Positions 53,827 through 62,674 of a stretch of 64,000 nt of DNA are shown here, one piece after another. Both the position numbers and the translations under genes were made by a program. Under the pieces are notes generated by a model. That model was not told the DNA's origin, did not search any database, and saw nothing but the letters and a program-made list of their open reading frames with translations. The stretch is taken from positions 50,207 to 114,206 of the forward strand of contig DKQK01000069.1 of NCBI GenBank assembly GCA_002471665.1, written 5' to 3'. The DNA is from Gammaproteobacteria bacterium UBA7310. GTDB taxonomy: Bacteria > Pseudomonadota > Gammaproteobacteria > Pseudomonadales > Ketobacteraceae. How positions within the stretch are numbered: position 1 is the stretch's first letter; each line of letters opens with the position of its first letter.

Positions 53827-55884
53827 TCAGGAAGGGTTGTAGCCCTGCTCATAGCGAACATCGCAACCCGTGCCTCCGTTATCATAGCCAGGCAGCGATA
53901 TGGGCAGCTCCGGTTCTGAATTGGTCACCCGCTGCAAAAACTCCCTGGCGGTATACCGGTCAGGATAACGGTTATGCCCCGTTCCCAGCTCCAGAAACAG
54001 CCCTATGCCAGCGTTTTCCAGATTTGGTTCCTGTACCGGGCCGGTATTACTCAATGGTGTTAAATCCAGAATCTGGTCGGTATCAAAAAACGATGATTGG
54101 CGACTCAAAGGTGCCACCGGTTGAATCAGCCCCGCTCTTGCCAGCCCGAAACCCAAGGCCGCGGAAGCTTCCCGCGGCACACAGCCATCCTGATAACCGG
54201 CAGTCTGCAGTAAACTTTTTGTTTGCATATCGCGGACATAATTCGCCGAATCTGCAGGATCGTGCATGGTCTGCAAGACTTGCATCAGGGGGTGGAAATA
54301 GTCCACCTCCGACTGCACAAAACCCGGCAGAATGACCGGTATAAGCTCACGAATACTGCCCCGATGGGTTGCCTGATAATAGGCATGGGATGCCGCGGCG
54401 CTCAGGATTCCGATGTCGAACACCGGGTCCATGGCCATCGCCAAAGGTGCCACACTGGCCCCCTGACTGTGTGCGCCCAGAACCGCAGTATCGTCACGTA
54501 CGCTGAATTGCGAAAAATCAAAGTTCAGCGCTTGCTGATCCAAATCAGACCGCTGGAGGATCTCTGGTAACAGCAGGGCGATGCGGCGCAGATAAAGTTG
54601 ATCGGCGGCACTTTGGATATGGTTTCCAATGTTGGCAGGAGGGTTGAACAGATTGTAAAACGTTAACCCTTCTATTCCGATATCAGGAACATTAAGGCCT
54701 ATCGCTTTCAGCCATTCCCGATAACTTGCCAAAATCGGGGCGGCACGGTAGCCGGTTTGATGGGGCGCCACTGAGAGGGCGACATGCTCGAATGTTTGGC
54801 CATCATAAAAGCCGGGAAACCTGGAGGCAGAGCCGTACGAGGCGCCACTGCCATCGGCATAAATCATCGGAATCCTGGCGGTGTCACCACCTGAGCAGCC
54901 AATGAGAATGGTCATCCTGGTGGATTCCCACCCCTGTTGCAGCGCCAGCCCACTCTGCTCATCCACGGCAATCATCCCCCCGGCCAGGGTGTAGGGTGCC
55001 ACCCCTTGTTGCCACACGGGCAGATCAACATCGGCTTCCATGGGCAGATAAGAATAATAGCCACACATGGGCCCGGCACTTCGGATAGTGACCGATTCCA
55101 TGATGCTGTCATCATCCAGCCGGGCGATTGCCCGAGCCACAGGATAGGTATAACGGGTGGGATCCATGGTGCTGTAAACGGTAAACGCAGCCACCTGATC
55201 CGGGCTCCAGGCGGTGTGATCGGCGGTATAGCTGGCCACCAACCGCCACTGGTCTTGCAGTTGTTGCCAGAGATCCCCCGCCAATGCTTCAGGCGCAGAG
55301 CCGGCCGCCAGCGCGGTTAGCAGGGGGGCAGCCAGGATCGGTTCCCCTGTCAGGCTTCGCAGGCCCTTGAAAATAATAGCTGCATAGCGGGTATCCGGTT
55401 CCAGGGAATAACCAGGGACCGGCATCATCGTCAACAAGTGACCCGGCTGATAAACCGTCGTGACCGGGTCGAAATTGGAACGTACGGGAATTCGCTGCAG
55501 ATAGGCCGGATGATCAGGATCAATGTTCACCAACATCATGACCGAATCATCGGCCAGCGTCGCTTTGGCCGGTGGCAAAACGCTTGGGTCGAGCGCACGG
55601 TTGAACTGAAACACGACACCTGCATTGGTGCTGAAACCGTTTATGTAGGGAACCCCTTTTGCCAGCACCGTGGCCAGCAGTGGATTGCCGGTTCCCGGGA
55701 ACCCGGCTAGATCCAGTGTGCCATCCTGCTGTCGCCGCAAATCGTTGGGCCAGGGAAAACTGAAGAAGCCCTCCCCCTGCCAGTCCATCTTCGGTACGGC
55801 CGACCCGCCACACCCCGGCAGCGTCCCCAAGACAGCCATTGTCAGCATCAGCAGACTCAACGCGTTCCGTTTTCCCATCCCCAT
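53827..55884 (-). CDS. lipase-like alpha/beta hydrolase lipoprotein
   Basis: The protein is 685 residues from the ATG at 55884, chosen because AAAGGA lies 9 bases upstream; ATGs at 55893 and 55878 are alternatives. The signal peptide ends in lipobox LPGC, so it is lipid-anchored. The C-terminal half has the nucleophile elbow LGAHSQGAS near 470 and a likely catalytic His in LELGTGHNRYP near 640. The N-terminal part resembles the bacterial virulence-factor lipase N-terminal domain (FPWPNDLRR). Secreted or surface lipases of the VolA/Pla-1 type have this plan. It converges on the PstS-like gene. Confidence 0.82.
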   Translation of the reverse strand: MGMGKRNALSLLMLTMAVLGTLPGCGGSAVPKMDWQGEGFFSFPWPNDLRRQQDGTLDLAGFPGTGNPLLATVLAKGVPYINGFSTNAGVVFQFNRALDPSVLPPAKATLADDSVMMLVNIDPDHPAYLQRIPVRSNFDPVTTVYQPGHLLTMMPVPGYSLEPDTRYAAIIFKGLRSLTGEPILAAPLLTALAAGSAPEALAGDLWQQLQDQWRLVASYTADHTAWSPDQVAAFTVYSTMDPTRYTYPVARAIARLDDDSIMESVTIRSAGPMCGYYSYLPMEADVDLPVWQQGVAPYTLAGGMIAVDEQSGLALQQGWESTRMTILIGCSGGDTARIPMIYADGSGASYGSASRFPGFYDGQTFEHVALSVAPHQTGYRAAPILASYREWLKAIGLNVPDIGIEGLTFYNLFNPPANIGNHIQSAADQLYLRRIALLLPEILQRSDLDQQALNFDFSQFSVRDDTAVLGAHSQGASVAPLAMAMDPVFDIGILSAAASHAYYQATHRGSIRELIPVILPGFVQSEVDYFHPLMQVLQTMHDPADSANYVRDMQTKSLLQTAGYQDGCVPREASAALGFGLARAGLIQPVAPLSRQSSFFDTDQILDLTPLSNTGPVQEPNLENAGIGLFLELGTGHNRYPDRYTAREFLQRVTNSEPELPISLPGYDNGGTGCDVRYEQGYNPS

Positions 55885-56037
55885 GGCACCCATTCCTTTA
55901 TTGGCCTGATAAAGTCCGTTTTCTTGGTGTTTTACGTTGTGGAAATACTATCAACATCTTATGCGGATTCACCATCACCCGATCAGGTGACCGGCAAATT
56001 ACCTGCAACCAGAATGGTCGTGACCGCTCGTCCACTA

Positions 56038-56043
56038 TATAAT
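56038..56043 (+). promoter_or_regulatory. -10 element upstream of the lyase gene
   Basis: A perfect TATAAT lies about 160 bases before the ATG at 56203 with only a poor -35 (TGGTCG, 17 bases upstream). With the inverted repeat at 56117-56138 it is the only signal I see in the 318-base gap 55885-56202. Confidence 0.35.
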
Positions 56044-56116
56044 CTACCTTTCTTTAGTAGGGGCCGGTAAAATGTGTGGCTTCTCGATCTCCACCATTTC
56101 ACCGTCTAATCGATTA

Positions 56117-56138
56117 AATACCTTATAAATCAGGTATT
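56117..56138. promoter_or_regulatory. inverted repeat before the ethylmalonyl-CoA cluster
   Basis: AATACCT and AGGTATT (56117-56123 with 56132-56138) are perfect arms around an 8-base AT-rich spacer, and the flanks (AATCG/CGATT) extend the symmetry imperfectly. It lies 65 bases before the first gene of the cluster and could be an operator. Confidence 0.4.
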
Positions 56139-56202
56139 AACGATTCACGGCCTGAAATTAAAACGCTTGTTTAAAGGACCTTTATAAGGGCACGGGTAAT
56201 CC

Positions 56203-57633
56203 ATGAAACTGACATTGACCGATTCTGACACCCAATCCATCCTTGCCAGACTGGCTGAATCCAATCAAAAGCACAGCTCAATGTACCCCGGCGATTCTTC
56301 TGAGCGACAGCCGGTGCACACCGTGTACGGTGGTGCCAACCTGTTCAAAGCTGGCGCCGCACAGAAACTCGGTGGACTGGCGCAACGAGCCTTGAATACC
56401 TATGCACCGGATTTCTGCGCCCTGGCACGGATTGTTGGGATGACCGGAAGCGAATCACTGCCCGCCACGGCCACAGAGGCCGCCGCGCTGGGAGAAGCCG
56501 TCGCGGCCGATCCGGTCAAGATGAAAGACGCCAACCCCGCAGCCTGGTTGGCCTATACCGTATACGATCGTGTCCTGAAAAAACTCTCCAGCGAGCCCAT
56601 CGAAGACAGCCGCATCGACTTCGAAGATGGTTACGGTAACCGCCCCGATGATGAAGAAGATGCCGATGCGGTGCGTTCCGCGGAGGAAGTTGCCAAAGGT
56701 ATGGAAGAAGGCACCCTGCCTCCCTTTATCGGTATTCGAATTAAAACCTTCACCGAGGAATGCCGCGAGCGCTCGGTACGCACACTGGATCTGTTCTTAA
56801 CCCGCCTGGCCGAGGTGACCGGTGGCAAGGTGCCGGAAAACTTTATCATCACCCTGCCCAAAGTAACCCATCCCGAACAAGTGTCGGCGCTGGCAGATCT
56901 GCTGGACATTCTGGAAGAAAAGTGTGGCTACGCAGCGGGCAGCCTGAAACTGGAAATCATGATTGAAACCACCCAGGCTATCATCGATGCCGATGGTTCC
57001 AACCAGGTTCGACTGCTGGCAGCGGCGGCCCGTGGCCGTTGTCGCTCCGCCATTTTCGGAACATACGATTACACTGCAACCTGCAATATCACTGCTGCGC
57101 ACCAGACTCACACCCACCCGGCCTCGGATTTTGCCCGCCATGTTCTGCAGGTAGCCTGTGCCGGTACCGGCCTCACCATCAGTGATGGTGCCACCACTGT
57201 GATGCCCATCGGCCCCCACAAGGGTGAGCTGACCAACCAGCAGGTGCTGGAAAATACCGCCGTCGTCCACTCCGCCTGGAAACTGCATTATGACAATATC
57301 CAGCATTCTCTGCGGCACGCCTATTACCAGGGCTGGGACCTGAATCCCGGCCAGTTGCCGATTCGATATGCAGCCGTGTATGCGTTCTTCCTGGAGGGGT
57401 TACCGGATGCCTCCAAGCGCCTGGAGGCCTTCATTAATAAGGCAGCCCAAGCCACCCTGGTGGGCAATACCTTTGACGATGCCGCCACCGGCCAGGGCCT
57501 GCTGAATTTCTTCCTGCGCGGAATCGCCTGCGGTGCCATCACCCAGCAGGAGGCCATTGCCACCGGCATTACCATGGATGAACTGAAATCCCGCTCATTC
57601 GTTCACATCGTTTCAAATCGTGCTCAGGGTTAA
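56203..57633 (+). CDS. HpcH/HpaI-CitE superfamily lyase, candidate malyl-CoA/methylmalyl-CoA lyase
   Basis: The 476-residue protein has TIM-barrel lyase features: IDFEDGYG near 140-147, an Arg in IGIRIKTF near 180, KLEIMIETTQAI near 247-258 with the metal-type Glu, and FGTYDY near 285. It is about 150 residues longer than typical malyl-CoA lyases and resembles a family annotated as aldolase or DUF6986. As first gene of a methylsuccinyl/mesaconyl/ethylmalonyl-CoA cluster, cleavage of beta-methylmalyl-CoA to glyoxylate and propionyl-CoA is the likely job. That assignment rests on context. Confidence 0.75.
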   Translation: MKLTLTDSDTQSILARLAESNQKHSSMYPGDSSERQPVHTVYGGANLFKAGAAQKLGGLAQRALNTYAPDFCALARIVGMTGSESLPATATEAAALGEAVAADPVKMKDANPAAWLAYTVYDRVLKKLSSEPIEDSRIDFEDGYGNRPDDEEDADAVRSAEEVAKGMEEGTLPPFIGIRIKTFTEECRERSVRTLDLFLTRLAEVTGGKVPENFIITLPKVTHPEQVSALADLLDILEEKCGYAAGSLKLEIMIETTQAIIDADGSNQVRLLAAAARGRCRSAIFGTYDYTATCNITAAHQTHTHPASDFARHVLQVACAGTGLTISDGATTVMPIGPHKGELTNQQVLENTAVVHSAWKLHYDNIQHSLRHAYYQGWDLNPGQLPIRYAAVYAFFLEGLPDASKRLEAFINKAAQATLVGNTFDDAATGQGLLNFFLRGIACGAITQQEAIATGITMDELKSRSFVHIVSNRAQG

Positions 57634-57738
57634 TTGGGCTGTCGTCGTTGTTGATCGACGCAAAATAGACGATATTGATTAGATGCTAAGGGTGCGCAAT
57701 AGTCGCACCTGACTCTTTCAGCTTTAACGGAGATCCCA

Positions 57739-59409
57739 ATGTCTTCAGCTATCGACCAGGCACGCGCCCTCATTGATCAAGCTCAAACCGCTCTCAACGC
57801 TGCGCTCAGCCACCTCAAGGCCTACAGTACGTCAACAGGCCGTGTGTCCGGTTCCAAACTGGATGAAAAGCAACTGGCCTGCTACGAGGTCGCCTATTGC
57901 GAAGCCGAAATCACCGCCGCGAAAGTCATGCTCGGCTACAGCAGCAACGTGGCGCAAGCCAAAAATGGCGAGGCCAACCGTATTGAGGAACGCCTGGCCC
58001 TGCAGTACTCGGCTGAAGCTCTGCAGAATGTGCGCGGGCGGTTTAACGCACGTCGTGCAGATTTTGGTTTTACCCGGCAACAGCTGACGGCAACCCTGGA
58101 TTCCGATGAGGTGGATGCCTTTATCAATCAGTATCTCTCCACCGAGAGCATGCAGGCTGTGGGCAAAGCTGTACTGGAGAACGCCGGATTCACCGGTGAA
58201 TACATGCTGGACGAGGAAAAGGAAATGATGCGGGACCAGTTCCGTTCATTTGCCACGGAAGTGGTCATGCCTCTGGCCGAGCATATTCACACCAAGGACC
58301 TGGACATTCCCGACGATATCCTGAAGCCTCTGGTCGACCTGGGCTGTTTTGGTTTATCCATACCGATGCAATACGGTGGTATCCAGCCTGACGACAACGA
58401 AGATAATCTGGGCATGATTGTTGTGACCGAAGAACTGTCCCGTGGCTCGCTGGGAGCGGCTGGCAGCCTTATTACCCGCCCCGAAATCATGGCCCGCGCG
58501 TTGCTGAAAGGGGGCACCGAAGAGCAAAAGCAGTATTGGTTGCCCAAACTCGCGCAAGCTGAACCCCTGAATGCGGTGGCCGTCACTGAACCTAACTTTG
58601 GCTCTGATGTGGCCGGAATGAAGCTGAAGGCCACCCAGGTGGAAGGCGGCTGGGTGCTGGATGGCGAGAAAACCTGGTGTACCTTTGCCGGCAAAGCCGG
58701 TGTGCTGCTCACCCTGGCCCGTACCAATTCTGATATGAGCTCCGGCCACAAAGGCCTCACCATGTTCCTGGTTGAAAAACCCTCCACCGCGGGCCACGCC
58801 TTCGCCCATGAGCAAACCAATGGCGGCACCATCACCGGCAAAGCCATCCCCACCATTGGCTATCGTGGCATGCATTCCTTTACGGTATTCTTTGATAATT
58901 ACTTTGTGCCCGATTCTCATGTGTTGGGCGGTGCGGAAGGCATCGGTAAAGGCTTTTATTACACCATGGCGGGTTTTGCCGGTGGCCGCATTCAGACCGC
59001 CGCCCGCGCCACGGGCGTTATGCAGGCTGCCTTTGAACGGGCACTGGATTATTCCCGCGAGCGGGTGGTCTTCGGCAAAGCCATTGGTGAGTATCAGTTA
59101 ACCCTGGTCAAAATCGCCCGTATGGCCATGTTGCTGCAAGTCTCCCGGCAGTTTACCTACCATGTCGCGCGGCTGATGGACGAAGGCAAAGGCCAGATGG
59201 AAGCCAGCCTGGTGAAACTGTACTCCTGTAAATCCTCAGAATGGCTGTGCCGGGAGGCCATGCAGATTCACGGTGGAATGGGGTACGCTGAAGAATCTTC
59301 AGTCAGCCGTTACTTTATCGATTCCCGCGTGCTTTCCATTTTCGAAGGCGCAGAAGAGACACTGGCACTGAAAGTCATCGCCAAAGCACTGGTCGAAAAC
59401 GCGGCTTAA
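57739..59409 (+). CDS. mcd: (2S)-methylsuccinyl-CoA dehydrogenase
   Basis: FAD-dependent acyl-CoA dehydrogenase of 556 residues that oxidises methylsuccinyl-CoA to mesaconyl-CoA. An extra N-terminal helical domain of about 150 residues precedes the standard fold, as in known Mcd enzymes of about 550 residues; ordinary acyl-CoA dehydrogenases have about 380. FAD-contact motif AVTEPNFGSDVAGMK lies near 277, IHGGMGYAEES near 510, and the catalytic-type Glu in SIFEGAEETL near 535-540. CGGAG precedes the ATG. Sixteen bases separate it from the hydratase gene. Confidence 0.9.
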   Translation: MSSAIDQARALIDQAQTALNAALSHLKAYSTSTGRVSGSKLDEKQLACYEVAYCEAEITAAKVMLGYSSNVAQAKNGEANRIEERLALQYSAEALQNVRGRFNARRADFGFTRQQLTATLDSDEVDAFINQYLSTESMQAVGKAVLENAGFTGEYMLDEEKEMMRDQFRSFATEVVMPLAEHIHTKDLDIPDDILKPLVDLGCFGLSIPMQYGGIQPDDNEDNLGMIVVTEELSRGSLGAAGSLITRPEIMARALLKGGTEEQKQYWLPKLAQAEPLNAVAVTEPNFGSDVAGMKLKATQVEGGWVLDGEKTWCTFAGKAGVLLTLARTNSDMSSGHKGLTMFLVEKPSTAGHAFAHEQTNGGTITGKAIPTIGYRGMHSFTVFFDNYFVPDSHVLGGAEGIGKGFYYTMAGFAGGRIQTAARATGVMQAAFERALDYSRERVVFGKAIGEYQLTLVKIARMAMLLQVSRQFTYHVARLMDEGKGQMEASLVKLYSCKSSEWLCREAMQIHGGMGYAEESSVSRYFIDSRVLSIFEGAEETLALKVIAKALVENAA

Positions 59410-59425
59410 TCAAGAAGGATTTAGT

Positions 59426-60610
59426 ATGCCCATCAAGTTCAGCCCCCAAACCGAATTGGCCCCCGCAACCGAGATTACGCTTGCCAGCGTTCGTCATCCT
59501 CAGTACGGACGCTATTTGGAAGAGTACGTACCCGGGCAGATTTTTGTCCATCCGCGGGGATTCTCATTTACCCAGTCCGCTATTGATGCCTTCTCACGTA
59601 CCTACATGCAGTGTAATCCGCTGTATCTGGATCTTGAGTATGCCAAAGCCCACGGTTTCGAGAAGCTGCCGGCATCGCCGCAAATGGTATTCAACGTGGT
59701 GTTGTCCCTGGGTGTGCAGAACGACTCAGAAAAAGTCATCGCCAATCTGGGTTATTACAACGCACAGTTTTTAAATCCTGTGTATCCGGGCGACACGGTA
59801 CGCGCCATGACCATGGTGGTTGATCGCAAGGAACGGGGCACAGACAAGCCGGGCATTGTCACCATTCGCACTTTGGGTGTAAACCAACGCTGTGAAGTGG
59901 TATTGCAGTATGAGCGCAAACTGATGGTGGCCTATCGCGGCGACCGCCTGCCCACCGTGCCCGTGGCCGAGGGGGAAGCACCGGTTTTTCCCTGGCAGGA
60001 GGATGCCCGGATCAACCTGCCTGACGCCCTGCCCACTGCATTGCGTCATGTGACCAGGAGCGTCACCGGCTGGAACACCTATGCGGAAGATTTCACCCCT
60101 GGCGATATCATTGTTCACAATAATGGCCGTACCATCAGCGATGAACATTTTGCCCTGACCTACCAGGTGGGTAACACTCACCCTCTGCACTACGACAAGG
60201 TGTTCAGTCAAAGTCTGAGCGGCCCCATGAGCGGTAATCCCATTGTCTATGGGGGCCTGGTCTACGCCTGGCTGGAGGGCCTGGCCAGCCGCGATCTGTC
60301 GGAGAACGCGGTCTGGGAATTGGGCTTCACCGAAGGTTACCACACACAACCGGCGTTCGCCGGCGATACGGTATTCGCCCTCACCCGTATCCTGCGGGTT
60401 GACGATGCTCCGGACGAGCTCAAAGATCACGCCAGCGTGGTGAGCCTGCAATTTATCGGCGTGAAGAACATCACGGCAGCCGCTGCCCTTGAGCAGCACG
60501 GCGCGGATCTCTTCATCAAGGAGAACGATAAAAAAGCCCTTGGCAAGAGCAAGATCACTGACAAAATATTTGAAATCGAGCGCCGCCTGCTGATCAAAAA
60601 ACGCGGTTAA
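59426..60610 (+). CDS. mch: mesaconyl-CoA hydratase, MaoC double hot-dog type
   Basis: The 394-residue protein has two MaoC-like hot-dog units: residues about 25-175 (FSFTQSAIDAFSRTYMQCNPLYLD) and about 210-370 (HNNGRTISDEHFALTYQVGNTHPLHYD), the second with the hydratase-2 Asp/His arrangement (NTHPLHYD). This double form is typical of mesaconyl-C1-CoA hydratase, which gives beta-methylmalyl-CoA. AAGGA lies 8 bases before the ATG. It sits between mcd and the mutase, supporting the assignment. Confidence 0.88.
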   Translation: MPIKFSPQTELAPATEITLASVRHPQYGRYLEEYVPGQIFVHPRGFSFTQSAIDAFSRTYMQCNPLYLDLEYAKAHGFEKLPASPQMVFNVVLSLGVQNDSEKVIANLGYYNAQFLNPVYPGDTVRAMTMVVDRKERGTDKPGIVTIRTLGVNQRCEVVLQYERKLMVAYRGDRLPTVPVAEGEAPVFPWQEDARINLPDALPTALRHVTRSVTGWNTYAEDFTPGDIIVHNNGRTISDEHFALTYQVGNTHPLHYDKVFSQSLSGPMSGNPIVYGGLVYAWLEGLASRDLSENAVWELGFTEGYHTQPAFAGDTVFALTRILRVDDAPDELKDHASVVSLQFIGVKNITAAAALEQHGADLFIKENDKKALGKSKITDKIFEIERRLLIKKRG

Positions 60611-60634
60611 GCCCACTGTTTCTGGAATACGGCC

Positions 60635-62659
60635 ATGAGCGATAAAAAACCCCATATTATTTACGATCAGGAAGGCCAAGCCGGCAAAGACCGCCCCTGG
60701 ATATTCAGGACGTACGCTGGCCACACCAATGTGCGGGCATCCAACGAGCTGTATCGCAGCAATCTTGCCAAGGGGCAAACCGGCCTCAGCATCGCCTTCG
60801 ACCTGGCCACCCAATGCGGATACAGCTCGGATGAAGACATCGCGCGCCCGGAAATCGGCAAAGTGGGTGTGCCCATCAATACGCTGGATGATTTTGCCAT
60901 TCTGTTTGATGAGATGGCGATGGATGAAATCAATACGTCCATGACCATCAACGGCACGTCCATGTGGCTGCTGTCACTGTACATTGCCCTGGCGCAAGAG
61001 CGCGGCATTGAGTTGGCAAAACTGCAGGGCACCACCCAGAACGATCTCATCAAGGAATTTTTGGCCCGCGGCACCTATGTGTTCCCACCGGATCAGTCCA
61101 TCAAGCTGATCGTGGATATGTACGAATATTGCTTGAACAATATTCCCAAATGGAACCCGTCCAACGTCTGCTCTTACCATTTGCAGGAAGCAGGCGCGAC
61201 CCCGGTGCAGGAGCTGGCTTATTCCCTGGTGACCGCCATCACCGTGCTGGACGCCATTAAAGAACGCAACTGCTTCAACGAGGAAGAGTTTGAGCGCTGC
61301 GTAGGCCGGGTTTCCTTCTTCGTTAATGCAGGCATGCGCTTCATTGAGGAAATGTGCAAGATGCGCGCGTTTACTGAGCTGTGGGACGAGATCTGCCAGG
61401 AGCGCTATGCCGTCAAAAACCCGAAATTCCGCCGCTTTCGGTATGGCGTGCAGGTGAATTCTCTGGGGCTAACCGAAGAACAGCCGGAGAACAACGCCTG
61501 GCGCATCCTGATTGAAGCCCTGGGCGTGACCCTGTCCCGCAATGCCCGCTGTCGTGCCCTGCAACTGCCGGCCTGGAACGAAGCCCTGTCCCTGCCCCGC
61601 CCTTGGGATCAACAATGGTCACTGCGCCTGCAGCAGATTCTGGCCTACGAAACCGACTTGCTGGAATACCCTGACCTGTTCGACGGTTCACCGGTTGTGC
61701 AATCCAAGGTCGATGACCTGAAGGCACAGGCCAAAGAAGAGATTCAGAAAATTCTGGACGCCGGCGGTGGTGTTGAAGCCATTAAAACCGGCTACATGAA
61801 ATCACAACTGGTGATCTCCCAGGCTGAGCGCATGGCCAAGATCAACACCGGTGAGCAGGTCGTGGTGGGCAAGAACCGCTGGGCCGAAGGTATTGCCTCT
61901 CCCCTGCTCTCGGCAGCCGATGGCGGCGTGTTCAAAGTGGATCCGGAATCCGCTGCCGACACCCTGAATGCATTACATGAAACCAAAGCAAAGCGTGATG
62001 AAGCCAAAGCCCAGGCCTGCCTCAAACAACTGAAAGATGATGCCGAAGCGGGCAAAAACCTCATGGAGGCGTCCATTGCCTGCGCCCATGCCAGGGTCTC
62101 AACCGGCGAATGGGCCGCAACCCTGCGTGAAGTGTTCGGCGAGTATCGCCCCCCCACCGGTGTGGAAGGGCAAACGCTTTCATTGGAAAATGACAAACTG
62201 CAAACCGTCCGCGCCAAGGTTAAGCAGTTTATGGAGCAATACGGACATCGACCCCGCATTGTGGTTGGCAAGCCCGGCCTCGATGGCCACTCAAACGGCG
62301 CTGAAATGATTTCGGTGGCAGCACGCCATGCGGGCTTTGATGTCATCTATTTCGGAATTCGGTTGAGTGCCGTGGATATTGTGCAGTCGGCTATCGAAGA
62401 AGACGTGGATGTTATCGGCATCTCGCTGTTATCCGGTTCACATAATGAAATCATTGACCAGCTTATGGCCGAGCTGGACAAAGAAGGAGCCCGTGACGCC
62501 ATACCGGTAATTCTGGGTGGCATTATTCCGCAATCGGATATACCCAATTTGGAGCAGAAAGGCATTCAACGGGTATTTACCCCCAAAGATTATGACCTGA
62601 TGGACATCATGAACACCATTATGGACCTGATCCTCAATGCCAAAAAAACCGCGGCATAG
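60635..62659 (+). CDS. ecm: ethylmalonyl-CoA mutase, B12-dependent
   Basis: Coenzyme B12 radical mutase converting ethylmalonyl-CoA to methylsuccinyl-CoA. The 674-residue single chain has an N-terminal TIM barrel (RPWIFRTYAGHTNVRASN near 23, GQTGLSIAFDLATQ near 48) and a C-terminal cobalamin domain with KPGLDGHSNGAE near 547, the DxHxxG base-off motif. The length and fused B12 domain fit Ecm (formerly MeaA) rather than the longer two-chain methylmalonyl-CoA mutases or split isobutyryl-CoA mutases. Neighbours mcd, mch and meaB agree. Confidence 0.92.
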   Translation: MSDKKPHIIYDQEGQAGKDRPWIFRTYAGHTNVRASNELYRSNLAKGQTGLSIAFDLATQCGYSSDEDIARPEIGKVGVPINTLDDFAILFDEMAMDEINTSMTINGTSMWLLSLYIALAQERGIELAKLQGTTQNDLIKEFLARGTYVFPPDQSIKLIVDMYEYCLNNIPKWNPSNVCSYHLQEAGATPVQELAYSLVTAITVLDAIKERNCFNEEEFERCVGRVSFFVNAGMRFIEEMCKMRAFTELWDEICQERYAVKNPKFRRFRYGVQVNSLGLTEEQPENNAWRILIEALGVTLSRNARCRALQLPAWNEALSLPRPWDQQWSLRLQQILAYETDLLEYPDLFDGSPVVQSKVDDLKAQAKEEIQKILDAGGGVEAIKTGYMKSQLVISQAERMAKINTGEQVVVGKNRWAEGIASPLLSAADGGVFKVDPESAADTLNALHETKAKRDEAKAQACLKQLKDDAEAGKNLMEASIACAHARVSTGEWAATLREVFGEYRPPTGVEGQTLSLENDKLQTVRAKVKQFMEQYGHRPRIVVGKPGLDGHSNGAEMISVAARHAGFDVIYFGIRLSAVDIVQSAIEEDVDVIGISLLSGSHNEIIDQLMAELDKEGARDAIPVILGGIIPQSDIPNLEQKGIQRVFTPKDYDLMDIMNTIMDLILNAKKTAA

Positions 62660-62674
62660 GTGCTCGCAGGTTCT

